Source of the DNA: Kiritimatiellota bacterium B12222
Lineage (GTDB): Bacteria > Verrucomicrobiota > Kiritimatiellia > SS1-B-03-39 > UBA6053
Reading direction: 5' to 3'
DNA: 64,000 nucleotides
Assembly (NCBI GenBank): GCA_029719485.1
Contig: CP120722.1
Location: forward strand, 1,178,001 to 1,242,000
A program made the translations under genes and the position numbers. The stretch's first letter is position 1; every line of letters begins with the position of its first letter. Below the pieces are notes generated by a model. The model made no database searches. It saw only the letters and a program-made list of their open reading frames with translations, and was not told the origin of the DNA. This document shows, one piece after another, positions 43,676 through 52,335 of this stretch.

Positions 43676-44713
43676 TTATCCGAGGGTGATCGGGGTATTG
43701 CTGCGAATAGATTTTTCTTCGGCTTCGATGAGTCGGATTGATTCGACGACACCGTCGAGATCCATGCCGACGTCACTGTCGTTTTGAATGCAGGAAAGCA
43801 GGTGATCGATTTCAACATGCCAGCCTGTGGGTCCGGCGTCGTTGGATATATCAGGAGTCTCGATGCGACCATCTTCATGGATGATCTGATATCCTTCAGC
43901 ACCCATGCGAATCGTGAGGGTTTCTCCTACGATGAGGAAACTCATTTCGAAGGGGGTTCCTTTGGCAGGAGTCCAGCTGCCTTCGAGAGTGATCAACGCG
44001 TCATTGCCATAATCAAAACGGGCGAATACGTGATCGATCCCGGTATCGCTACGCACGCCCATGGCCCCGAAAGCCGAAAGGCTGCGGGGGCATCCAAAAA
44101 TTTCGCGCACGTAATCAACATCGTGGAGATGGAGATCCAGCAAAGCTCCTCCGCTGAGTGTTTCTTTCATGAACCAATTTTCCCATCCATTGCCATCGAT
44201 GCTGGGAGAAACACGTTTAAAGCTGGCGGTACGGATTTTTCCGGCTTTACCTGATTTTACCAGTTCGCCAGCGTGACGATATTCAGGCCAATAGCGAATA
44301 CATTGACCTACCAGTACTTTACCGGGGGAGCTTTTGGCTGCGTCTGCGATATCCTGGGCTTGTTGCGAGGTACGTGCGAATGGTTTTTCAACCATCACAT
44401 TTTTACCAGTAGCCAACGCGGCCAATGCGAATTCACGGTGAGTGGTGACGGGTGTGCAGATGTCGACAAGATCGATGTCGGGATCTTGGATTAATTCCAA
44501 TCCACTGTGATAGGTACGGATGTCAGAGAAATCGAGTTGCGAGTTGCCGCCCTCTCCAAGGTTTCCTGCTACCGCAGAAATATCTCCGCTTTGTTTGACG
44601 GGATTGATGTCTGCAATCGCGACAATACGCGCTTTAGGGTTATTTTTATAAATGTCAAAATGGGTGGTGCCCATGAATCCGAGGCCAATGATGCCTACAC
44701 GTACTTCTTTCAT
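43676..44713 (-). CDS. Gfo/Idh/MocA family oxidoreductase
   Basis: 345 aa. Rossmann motif VGIIGLGFMGTTHFDIY near residues 6-22 and the family lysine in NVMVEKPFARTSQQA. The C-terminal domain has the usual ESGGALLDLHLHDVD-like GALLDLHLHDVDYV. It would oxidise a sugar or amino-sugar with NAD(P). Same strand and close to the TIM-barrel gene downstream (18 nt) and the PIG-L gene upstream (49 nt). Confidence 0.9.
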   Translation of the reverse strand: MKEVRVGIIGLGFMGTTHFDIYKNNPKARIVAIADINPVKQSGDISAVAGNLGEGGNSQLDFSDIRTYHSGLELIQDPDIDLVDICTPVTTHREFALAALATGKNVMVEKPFARTSQQAQDIADAAKSSPGKVLVGQCIRYWPEYRHAGELVKSGKAGKIRTASFKRVSPSIDGNGWENWFMKETLSGGALLDLHLHDVDYVREIFGCPRSLSAFGAMGVRSDTGIDHVFARFDYGNDALITLEGSWTPAKGTPFEMSFLIVGETLTIRMGAEGYQIIHEDGRIETPDISNDAGPTGWHVEIDHLLSCIQNDSDVGMDLDGVVESIRLIEAEEKSIRSNTPITLG

Positions 44714-44762
44714 GTGATGTTCCTGGAGTTCGATGATAGTTAAAACCTGTCGCCTATGTTGG

Positions 44763-45614
44763 TTAGCTCTTGATGTGTTGGAGATGTGTTTTTGTGTGAA
44801 CGGCGAATCGTTTGATGAATCCGAAGATATAATCGGTCATGGAGGGGGCATCAGCTTTGGTCAGAGGCATCAAGTCTATTCCAAAGCACACTTGATCGCC
44901 GTTCTCTTCTTGAGAGCTTCCTAAAATCGCCGCATTGGCGAGACGCCGTCCGGTAGTCGCAAGGTCATAGCGTATGCCTCCTGAAATTTGAGAGACGTAT
45001 ACGCCATTGAGTTTTTCGGCCAGTTCGGGGTTGCCTCCGACATGCATGATTATTTTTTCATGGTCCAGCATCCAGTCGAGCCCGCGCCAGGTTTCGCAAC
45101 CGATCAGCTGTTGAGGTTGTTCTGAAGGGGAAAGTTGTCGTATGGCTCGAATCACTGTCGACATCACTCCAAGATGGGCAGGGTCCTGGTCCATGGGATG
45201 GTGGGTGTAGATGATTTCGGGACGGGAGGCTTTTAAGATTTCGACCAGATCAGATACAGGGCCAGAGGCGTGGGGGTCGTTGACGATTTCGCTGGGATAA
45301 TCTAACTGGATCATGGCGGCGTATTGTCCAATATCCGCAGCCCGATTTTGTTCGATACGGCGAATCGCCTGCATTTCTTTGTCGGAATAGGTCACAAATT
45401 TTCCTTCGCGAGGACTTCCGGATCCGTTGGTGCAGGTGATCCCTCCAAACCATTTTTCGGTGGAATCGTAGCCTGCGAGTATGCCGTGATAGGCCATGAA
45501 TTCGAGGTCATCTTGGTGCGCGCCAATTCCTAAATGGGTGATGCGCGCAAGATCTTGGGGTTCTTGCACACGATCGGGTACATAAAAAGAGGCTGTAGAT
45601 TGAGAAAGTTTCAT
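44763..45614 (-). CDS. PIG-L (LmbE-like) deacetylase family protein
   Basis: 283 aa. The zinc motif AHQDDLEF at residues 32-39 is the H-x-DD signature of PIG-L/LmbE enzymes, and THHPMDQDPAHLGV later supplies the second zinc histidine. These enzymes remove N-acetyl groups from amino sugars. With a dehydrogenase and a sugar isomerase/epimerase downstream, a pathway for an N-acetylated or acetylated sugar is plausible. It is the first gene of the minus-strand operon and diverges from an AraC gene (173-nt gap between starts). Confidence 0.85.
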   Translation of the reverse strand: MKLSQSTASFYVPDRVQEPQDLARITHLGIGAHQDDLEFMAYHGILAGYDSTEKWFGGITCTNGSGSPREGKFVTYSDKEMQAIRRIEQNRAADIGQYAAMIQLDYPSEIVNDPHASGPVSDLVEILKASRPEIIYTHHPMDQDPAHLGVMSTVIRAIRQLSPSEQPQQLIGCETWRGLDWMLDHEKIIMHVGGNPELAEKLNGVYVSQISGGIRYDLATTGRRLANAAILGSSQEENGDQVCFGIDLMPLTKADAPSMTDYIFGFIKRFAVHTKTHLQHIKS

Positions 45615-45787
45615 GTGTTACTCCGCAAGGAAGGATAGGCTGGGAAATGGTTGGGACGCATTGCCCGGGGGATCTGTAGGCTGTTGTTACTATATGCCCT
45701 CTTCGCATTTATAGTTAATAAAATTTACATTTCCGCCAGTTAATTAACAATATCGACAAAAAGAAGAGGCTGAGGTAGGGATTGGAA

Positions 45788-46660
45788 ATGAATATGCTGG
45801 CTCAAAACTTAAAACAGATCCAACTTCCTGATGATTATTTCGGAGGGGTGGGTAAGGAAAATCGATTGCCGACTCCGACGGATATTTTGTTATTTGTGCG
45901 TCACTCGAAAAGCATGTTGCAACAACAAGCTCTTCAGAACAGATCTCATCACCGTTACGTGTTGGTTTTGAATTTAGGGACTCAGGGAAAAGTTCATGTG
46001 GATCACATTACGTTCACCTTTCGAGAAGGGGAGGCCTTGCTCATTCATCCCTATCAATTTCATCATTTTTCTCATTTAGAGTCCTCGGAGCTTAGGTGGT
46101 TGGTGTGTACCTTTGAGCTAACGTCGACTGACTTTTTGATGCCTTTCCGAAATCGGGTATTTCCTACGGGGGCGCAGAGTCACTCCTCGATAGAAGATGT
46201 GGTTGCTCAATGGTTGGAAACCACCCAGTCGTCTCCTTCGGATGAAGGAAAAGAGATGTTGTTACAGACGGCATGTATGCGTTTATTAATACATTTGGAG
46301 GCTGATCTTCGTACGACCTCGATACATCCTCCCATTGTTTCTGCGGATAGTTTGGTAAATCGCATCAATAAACTACTGATGCGTGAAACTCAAAAAGGTC
46401 CTGTCACGGTGGCACAATTGGCGGAGAGATTACACTTATCGGAATCGGGATTGCGGACTAAATTTAAACGAACTGCGGGAATTTCATTAGGAAGTTATAT
46501 TCAAAATTACCGTATTAACCGAGCGATGGCGTTGTTACGGACGACGGACCTCTCCATTGCCGCGGTTTCCGAGGAGGCGGGTTTTGGATCCCCGCAGGCC
46601 TTTTGCCGAACATTTAAAAGTGAAACAGGTCAATCTCCCCGCGACCACCGCCGCTCTTAG
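45788..46660 (+). CDS. AraC-family transcriptional regulator
   Basis: 290 aa from ATG 45788 (AGGG 7 nt upstream); a TTG at 45782 is the longer alternative. An N-terminal cupin-like domain (KVHVDHITFTFREGEALLIH) senses the ligand, and the C-terminus carries two helix-turn-helix motifs (VAQLAERLHLSESGLRTKFK and IAAVSEEAGFGSPQAFCRTF). It diverges from the PIG-L/dehydrogenase/isomerase operon and precedes the SGNH hydrolase gene, both plausible targets. Confidence 0.9.
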   Translation: MNMLAQNLKQIQLPDDYFGGVGKENRLPTPTDILLFVRHSKSMLQQQALQNRSHHRYVLVLNLGTQGKVHVDHITFTFREGEALLIHPYQFHHFSHLESSELRWLVCTFELTSTDFLMPFRNRVFPTGAQSHSSIEDVVAQWLETTQSSPSDEGKEMLLQTACMRLLIHLEADLRTTSIHPPIVSADSLVNRINKLLMRETQKGPVTVAQLAERLHLSESGLRTKFKRTAGISLGSYIQNYRINRAMALLRTTDLSIAAVSEEAGFGSPQAFCRTFKSETGQSPRDHRRS

Positions 46661-46786
46661 GGGCTGTGTTTCTGGTGGTCTGCAAACGCCAGGTGGAACG
46701 TTCGTCTTTTTAAAAGCTTGATTTGACATTGTGTAGGTCTTTCCACAAACACGGGAGTTCATTTTAACACCCACACAAGAAGTATT

Positions 46787-47797
46787 ATGGAAATTAAATT
46801 AGATCAGTCTTATTTTCAAGGAGCCGTAAGTCTGGAAATGAAAGAGGATGGGATTCATCCTTGGCGCTTGCCCTTGCAGGATTTGGCGTTGTATAAAAGT
46901 CATGATGGTCTTTCTCATAAATTAAAAGAAGCTGCGGGTGTGCGCATTCGATTTCATACGGACAGTCCTTTTGTGGAACTCGATGTTGGTTGGGTAGAAG
47001 GGGAGCATCTTGACGCGCTTTTTGATTTAGTTGTCGACGGTGACTTAACGTCATCTGTCTGTAGAGGTGAAGAGCGCGCTCCCATTCGTTTTGAAAATTT
47101 ATCTGGAGCGTTAGATCAGATTCAGGAAATTTGGTTGCCGGTTGGTGGCGCGATAGTGTTGCGTTCGCTGAAGATTGAGGAGGGACGTTCGTTAACTCCG
47201 GTTGACGATCAACGGTTACGATGGGTGACCTACGGCAGTTCCATTTCACATTGTAATGGATGCGCAAGTCCTTCGCGGACGTGGCCTGCAGTCTGTGCCC
47301 GCACGCATAATCTTGACCTGACCTGCTTAGGGGTAGCTGGCCAGTGTCACATTGACTCCATGATCGCCATGATGATTCGTGATTTACCCGCAGATGTCAT
47401 CACGTTAAAACTGGGCATCAATGTCTACGGTCGCGGCTCCTTAAATGCCCGGAGTTTTGTTCCGGCAGTGGTCGGGTTTGTTCGCATCGTTCGCGAAAAG
47501 CATCCGAACACACCGATAGGACTGATCACGCCGATTTACTCGGACAATCGCGAAACGGAAGCCAATCATGTGGCGTGGACTTTGGAAAACTATCGCGAAG
47601 CACTGCGCTCAGCTTATGAAGTGTTAAGGGCACATGGGGATGAACACATCTTCATGTTTGAAGGACCCGAGTTGTTGAGTGAGCGCGAAGCTTCGCTGTT
47701 GCCCGATAATCTACATCCGAATGGAGAAGGGTACGAATTGATGGGTACACGCGCGGCCCAAAACGTTCTTCCTTTGTTATTAAACGACAGAATATAA
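46787..47797 (+). CDS. SGNH/GDSL hydrolase with N-terminal beta domain
   Basis: 336 aa. No signal peptide. Residues about 1-135 form a separate, probably beta-sandwich domain. Then the SGNH blocks appear: YGSSISHCNG (Ser in block I), CLGVAGQCHIDSM (Gly block), LGINVYGRGS (Asn block) and LPDNLHPNGEGYEL (Asp/His block). It should cleave an ester, such as acetyl groups from a sugar. The domain order recalls SsfX3-type hydrolases. The neighbourhood (AraC, PIG-L, dehydrogenases) supports carbohydrate deacetylation. Confidence 0.8.
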   Translation: MEIKLDQSYFQGAVSLEMKEDGIHPWRLPLQDLALYKSHDGLSHKLKEAAGVRIRFHTDSPFVELDVGWVEGEHLDALFDLVVDGDLTSSVCRGEERAPIRFENLSGALDQIQEIWLPVGGAIVLRSLKIEEGRSLTPVDDQRLRWVTYGSSISHCNGCASPSRTWPAVCARTHNLDLTCLGVAGQCHIDSMIAMMIRDLPADVITLKLGINVYGRGSLNARSFVPAVVGFVRIVREKHPNTPIGLITPIYSDNRETEANHVAWTLENYREALRSAYEVLRAHGDEHIFMFEGPELLSEREASLLPDNLHPNGEGYELMGTRAAQNVLPLLLNDRI

Positions 47798-47894
47798 GAT
47801 TATTATTGAATAACCCTTTGACAATAATGTGGGATGATTTTATGAATTCATCTCGTCGCATTAGTTTCCTCTTTTAGAGAACCCTTATTTTATT

Positions 47895-48695
47895 ATGAAA
47901 AGTATCAAATTGTCTACCGCCCTACTTGTCGCTTCGTTTTTTCTGTTGATGGCTCCATTTTCCGCAATGGCCCAAGCCGAAATTGCGGTTGAAGTTGACG
48001 TTGATGGCGAGCCCGAAGTTCTGGTTATTGAAGAAGTCTCCTCCTCCAACGCATTGGTTGAAAAACTCCGTGGGAGTGGTAAGACCGGTTTTGCCTTGTT
48101 TGTGATTTCTATCGTGGGCTTCTCGTTTGCATTTGAACGGGTGTATAACCTGCGCAAATCCCGGATCACACCCGCGGGGTTGGCCGGGAAGGTTGATAAG
48201 TTATGGCAGAGCGGTGATATCGCCGGTATTAAAAAAGTGGCAGCCCAAAGTCACTCTACACTTGGACGGGTGATTATTGAAATTGTAGATCATAAAGAAT
48301 CTCCCCGCAGTGATGTGACGACTATGGCGGGTGATGTGGCGAGTCGCGAAATGCGCTACCATTTGCAATGGGCCTATCCACTGGCGGTGGTTGCAACCAT
48401 CAGTCCTCTGTTGGGATTGTTTGGAACGGTGTACGGAATGATTGGCGCATTTGAATCGGTTGCGTTGGCCGGTGAGATGGGGGATCCCTCCATCATGGCC
48501 GGTGACATTTCTTTTGCGCTGATTACCACGGCCTTAGGTTTGGTCATCGCGGTACCTGCTTTGTCCTGTTATCACTTTTTCCGTATTCGTACCAATATGT
48601 TGGCGCTGGGACTTGAGGAACAGCTCAGTCATTTGATCAGTCGTTGGTTTGGTCCCAACGCAGAAGCGGCGAGCACTACAGCACAGGGCGAATAA
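47895..48695 (+). CDS. exbB: ExbB/TolQ/MotA-type proton channel subunit
   Basis: 266 aa. A signal-like hydrophobic segment at 10-28 is followed by acidic spacer, then the MotA/TolQ/ExbB channel: a membrane helix near 62-80 (TGFALFVISIVGFSF), and PLAVVATISPLLGLFGTVYGMIGAFE and ISFALITTALGLVIAVPALSCYHFF for the second and third helices. ExbB forms a pentamer around ExbD dimers in the inner membrane and harvests the proton motive force. First gene of a four-gene operon; exbD begins 1 nt after its stop. Confidence 0.9.
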   Translation: MKSIKLSTALLVASFFLLMAPFSAMAQAEIAVEVDVDGEPEVLVIEEVSSSNALVEKLRGSGKTGFALFVISIVGFSFAFERVYNLRKSRITPAGLAGKVDKLWQSGDIAGIKKVAAQSHSTLGRVIIEIVDHKESPRSDVTTMAGDVASREMRYHLQWAYPLAVVATISPLLGLFGTVYGMIGAFESVALAGEMGDPSIMAGDISFALITTALGLVIAVPALSCYHFFRIRTNMLALGLEEQLSHLISRWFGPNAEAASTTAQGE

Positions 48696-48696
48696 G

Positions 48697-49140
48697 ATGC
48701 GTCTCGATTTAGATGATGGCGATGATATCACCGTCGATATGGGGCCGCTCATTGACTGTGTATTCCTGTTGTTGATTTTCTTTTTGGTCTCCACGACCAT
48801 GAAGAAGCCTGAACAGGAAATTCCAATTGAACTCCCTGAACCTGCAATTTCTTCTATCGACAGTCCTGCGATGCAGATTCAAAGTGTCGTGGTTGATGCT
48901 CAGGGCAAATTTTACTGGGGAGCCACTCCGATTGGACAGCAAGAACTTCATAATCAAATTAAACAATGGGGCGAGCTGAGTCCAGATAGCCATTTGCGCA
49001 TTCGGGTCGACCGCAATACACCCTCACGTTATTTGGTTCAAATTATGGATCTTTGTGCCTATGAAGGCCTGACCAATTACGCCATTCACACCCAAGATAA
49101 ATCTGCGCCCCACGCTAACAAGATTGAAGAAACTCCATGA
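48697..49140 (+). CDS. exbD: ExbD/TolR-type channel subunit
   Basis: 147 aa from ATG 48697. A short cytoplasmic N-terminus, one membrane helix (MGPLIDCVFLLLIFFLVST) bearing the conserved aspartate D20, then a periplasmic domain with the ExbD pattern IQSVVVDAQGKFYWGATPIG and LRIRVDRNTPSRYLVQIMD. It works with ExbB. Overlaps the next gene by 4 nt (ATGA). The final 15 residues are polar and may be disordered. Confidence 0.9.
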   Translation: MRLDLDDGDDITVDMGPLIDCVFLLLIFFLVSTTMKKPEQEIPIELPEPAISSIDSPAMQIQSVVVDAQGKFYWGATPIGQQELHNQIKQWGELSPDSHLRIRVDRNTPSRYLVQIMDLCAYEGLTNYAIHTQDKSAPHANKIEETP

Positions 49141-50381
49141 GTGAATCTGACGAAGACTTTTCTCCCTTTGAGGAAGAGAAAAAGAATCTATGGGTCTGGA
49201 TCGTTCCCTCGGTCCTTTTGCATGTGGTCCTTTTAATTGTGTGGATGGCGATGCCGGAAGAACCTCCGCGCAAACCTTCGCAGCGCAAGCTCACGATCAA
49301 CAGTGCGCAAGCAGAACAATTGCAACAGCATGTTGAAGATGCCAATCTGAAAATGCTTCATTCCCAAGTCTCCGAATTACAGGAGATCAAACTGGCGATG
49401 GCAAAAATTCGCGATGCGAAAATGAACCAGTTGCGTAGCTTTGAAGAGGAAATGGTGGTGGTGGCTCCTGCAGATGCGACGGAGTTATTTCAGCAGTTTA
49501 TGGCGGCCCAAGTCCTCATTGTTCAGAATTATGAAGGGCTGATTCAAAGCGTAAACAAAAGTGAAGCGCTGACGGTGTCTGCCAAAGAGTTGATTGCAAA
49601 AGAAGACCTGGCCGGAGCGATGCCGGCGATGCAGGAGATCGATCAATTGTATTCCGCTGTGGGAAGGCATTTATCGATCATCAATGAGCAGTTTGGAGTC
49701 TCCTTTGCTTTGGTGAGTACGGGGGAAGTGCAGTTGGACTGGATCTTGAATGATGCCATCACCACTGAGCTGTCGAATCTGAATGCGGCCATGGAGTCCG
49801 CATTGGCCGCAAAAAATACCGCAAGTGGATCAATATGGAGTGCTTATGGTGGCAAAGCCGGACAGGCCTTGGATCGGCTCACGCAAGATGCTGAAAAATC
49901 GATAAAGACACTTGAAGTCTACAAACAAAGTTTGGTGGATGGACAACGTGAACTTGAGAAAAATCAAAAAGAACTCAATGATCTTATTGCTCAAAACGAG
50001 GCGGGGATCGCTGAGCTGGACGCTCAAATCAAGGCGCTGAATCTTGAAGTCAAAGCGTTAGGGAATGCCAAGGAGAATCAGCAGGCCAAGCGAGAAGTGA
50101 TGGCCAAAAGTAAAAAACTTACGGCGCAACTTAATCGAGACAAACGCACCTTGTCCGGTCAAAAAACGAAACTGAAAAGATTATCGTTTAAACCCGATCG
50201 CTCCCTACAAAATCAAGTGAATAAAATAAACGCATACATGGGGAATTTGTTTGCTACGCAACCGGACACCACAAAAATTGCAGCCGCATTACAGGCGCAA
50301 CTTGAAGTCACCCAGGCTTCGAAAGCGTTATTAGAGTCCTTGGCTCAGGCATCGCAAGGGAACGGGGAGGAAGGATCATGA
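49137..50381 (+). CDS. Single-pass coiled-coil protein in the ExbBD operon (TonB/TolA position)
   Basis: 414 aa. A cytoplasmic N-terminus (EEEKKN) precedes one membrane helix at about 20-41 (WIVPSVLLHVVLLIVWMAM), with the rest outside. Residues about 55-100 and 265-365 are long coiled coils (QREL.K.QKELNDLIAQ; KSKKLTAQLNRDKRTL). The topology matches TonB or TolA, but no TonB C-terminal domain is visible, so it probably replaces TonB by a filament-like arm. Overlaps both exbD (4 nt) and the next gene (4 nt). Confidence 0.72.
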   Translation: MSESDEDFSPFEEEKKNLWVWIVPSVLLHVVLLIVWMAMPEEPPRKPSQRKLTINSAQAEQLQQHVEDANLKMLHSQVSELQEIKLAMAKIRDAKMNQLRSFEEEMVVVAPADATELFQQFMAAQVLIVQNYEGLIQSVNKSEALTVSAKELIAKEDLAGAMPAMQEIDQLYSAVGRHLSIINEQFGVSFALVSTGEVQLDWILNDAITTELSNLNAAMESALAAKNTASGSIWSAYGGKAGQALDRLTQDAEKSIKTLEVYKQSLVDGQRELEKNQKELNDLIAQNEAGIAELDAQIKALNLEVKALGNAKENQQAKREVMAKSKKLTAQLNRDKRTLSGQKTKLKRLSFKPDRSLQNQVNKINAYMGNLFATQPDTTKIAAALQAQLEVTQASKALLESLAQASQGNGEEGS

Positions 50382-52267
50382 GTTTTTCAGTCAACTGGAA
50401 GAGCGTGCTTACGGGCAGTCTGCTGTGGGGATCTTTCACCTTTTTGCAGGCGGAAAGTCCTGCAGAACCGAAGGCCCAATTATTAATCACGGGCTTGGAA
50501 CTTCATCAGCTTCGTAATGATAAAAAAGCTCCGGAGTTAGGGGTGTATGATTCCTATGAAGAAGCTCAGGAACTTGAAGCGGAAATTGTGCAGATGTATC
50601 GGGAAATTCGGGCGGCAGAATTATCGTTAATTCAGCGCCAAACCTTGGAGAGGTCCTTGGTGTCTACGCTTACTCCTTTGAGTGAACGTGCTTCAGTAGA
50701 TGCCGCGTTGTTGACGGATTCCGCCAAAGATGCTGAGACCGTAAAGCTTTATCAAAAAGAATTAGGGGTGGTGATTCAGGAGACGGATGCCATTGTCGCG
50801 AATGCCCGTGAATTGCTGAATAGTTTTATTGTTGAATCTACGACGCCTCCTCCACCGCTTTCGGAAGATGTTCCTCCTCCGGAACCGCTCACACCAGAAG
50901 AAATTGCTGAAATGGTCACTCAGCCTCAAGTTGAATTGTCCGAAATCGAGCAGTTGGAAATGGAGCAACAACAGCAGGAGCTTCAAGAGCAGCAGGCGGA
51001 ACTTGAAAAGCAGATCCAGCAGGAACTTGCGAACGTAGAGATGAATCTTGAAGAGGCCTTGGAAGAAATTAAGGACGCTCAGGAAGTGGTCAAGGAAGAG
51101 CTGAAAGAAGTGGAGAAGCAGGTAGAAGAAAAAGAGCAAGAACTTGCTGAAGTAGACTCCACCGAAACAGAACCTGAAAAGAAAGAAGAGCTTCAGGCCG
51201 AAAAAGCAGAAGAGCTGGCTGTGGAAAAAGAAAAACAAGAAGAGTTGAAAGAGCTCGAAGAGAAGATTGTTGAAGCGGAAAAGGTTGTGGCCAAAGTGGT
51301 CGAAGATCTAAAAAATGTCGTTGAGGTACCTGAAGAGCAGGTGGAAAAAGCGGAAGAAGTAGTGAAAGAACTTCGGGAAGCTCTGGCGAAAGTGCAGGAA
51401 GCCGATGAGGCGGTTCCCGAAGTGGAGCAGCAAGCCGCGAAAGAGCATACGGAAGAAGCCGTGGAACAAATGGAATCCGCCCAAGCCGCGATGGAAACCG
51501 CAAGTCAAGCCATGAAAGAAATGGCGACCATGGCTCAATTGCTGAAAGAAATGGAAGCGGGTAAAAAACTTTCTAAAGATAACGCAATTGCGCAAATGCA
51601 GTCCTTAGGGTCCTTGGCCAATGCGGGTTCTGGAAGATGGTTGGATATTACCGCGCAAATGCGTGGGAAAAATTTAAACATGCCGCCGGTTGAAGTTCCT
51701 GAGAATCAGCGTCCTTCTTTGTGGGGGAAAAATGAATTAAACAGTGCTCCCAGTGCACGGAAAGTGATTCCGAGCAGTACACGTGGCGGGCAATGGATTT
51801 TCATTGGAGATTGGTATGTTTTAAGTCGCTATGACAATCCTCACCGGGCTAACCGTCAAAAAGTGTATCCTCCAGAGTCTATTTTGGATATTGATGCCCG
51901 TTACGCCAGTGAAGATGGGAAACCCATGCGTTGGGAATATGAAAGTTTCATGCCGCCGTATGTCAAACCGTATGGTTGGGAAGAATGGAAGATTTACTAC
52001 TTCTATACAGAACTCTATTTTGAAGAAGCGACCGATGCGTGGTTGGCGATCGGAAGTGATGACCGTTCGGATATTTGGATCAATGACTTGCCGATTTGGC
52101 ACAGTTCAAATGAGCATAAAAATTGGCGTGCCAATGAGGGGTTTCGAAAGGTTCATTTCAAACAGGGACGTAACAAAGTGCTGGTACGTCTTGAAAATGG
52201 ACACCATGGCATGTCCTTTTCCTTGTATATGAATTTACATGACGGTCCGCGACCCACAGCCCCCTAA
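50378..52267 (+). CDS. Large exported coiled-coil protein with C-terminal beta-sandwich domain
   Basis: 629 aa. Signal peptide at about 1-26 (cleavage near QA-ES). Residues about 55-100 and 165-395 are long coiled coils, extremely rich in E, K, Q and V (VEKQVEEKEQELAEVD). The C-terminal 180 residues (from about 450) have a beta-sandwich pattern with GGQWIFIGDWYVLSRYD, DAWLAIGSDDRSDIWINDLP and NKVLVRLENGHHG, like PA14/glycosyl-hydrolase-associated sugar-binding modules. It may bridge the periplasm and touch the outer membrane or cell-wall glycans. Last gene of the operon, followed by a terminator. Confidence 0.7.
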   Translation: MSFSVNWKSVLTGSLLWGSFTFLQAESPAEPKAQLLITGLELHQLRNDKKAPELGVYDSYEEAQELEAEIVQMYREIRAAELSLIQRQTLERSLVSTLTPLSERASVDAALLTDSAKDAETVKLYQKELGVVIQETDAIVANARELLNSFIVESTTPPPPLSEDVPPPEPLTPEEIAEMVTQPQVELSEIEQLEMEQQQQELQEQQAELEKQIQQELANVEMNLEEALEEIKDAQEVVKEELKEVEKQVEEKEQELAEVDSTETEPEKKEELQAEKAEELAVEKEKQEELKELEEKIVEAEKVVAKVVEDLKNVVEVPEEQVEKAEEVVKELREALAKVQEADEAVPEVEQQAAKEHTEEAVEQMESAQAAMETASQAMKEMATMAQLLKEMEAGKKLSKDNAIAQMQSLGSLANAGSGRWLDITAQMRGKNLNMPPVEVPENQRPSLWGKNELNSAPSARKVIPSSTRGGQWIFIGDWYVLSRYDNPHRANRQKVYPPESILDIDARYASEDGKPMRWEYESFMPPYVKPYGWEEWKIYYFYTELYFEEATDAWLAIGSDDRSDIWINDLPIWHSSNEHKNWRANEGFRKVHFKQGRNKVLVRLENGHHGMSFSLYMNLHDGPRPTAP

Positions 52268-52293
52268 GGGATAAACGCGGATTGAGGGATCCC

Positions 52294-52330
52294 CTCCTGT
52301 TTCCTTTTAGAAGGATGCAGGAGTTTTTTT
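52294..52330 (+). terminator. Intrinsic terminator of the ExbBD operon
   Basis: Stem CTCCTG / CAGGAG with an inner TCCTT / AAGGA stem, followed by seven T. It lies 27 nt after the last gene of the operon. Confidence 0.85.
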
Positions 52331-52335
52331 CTTTC

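Noticed and set aside
51090-51595. Minus-strand Leu/Phe-rich ORFs in the coiled-coil gene
   Set aside because: Complement of the glutamate-rich coiled coil; not genes.
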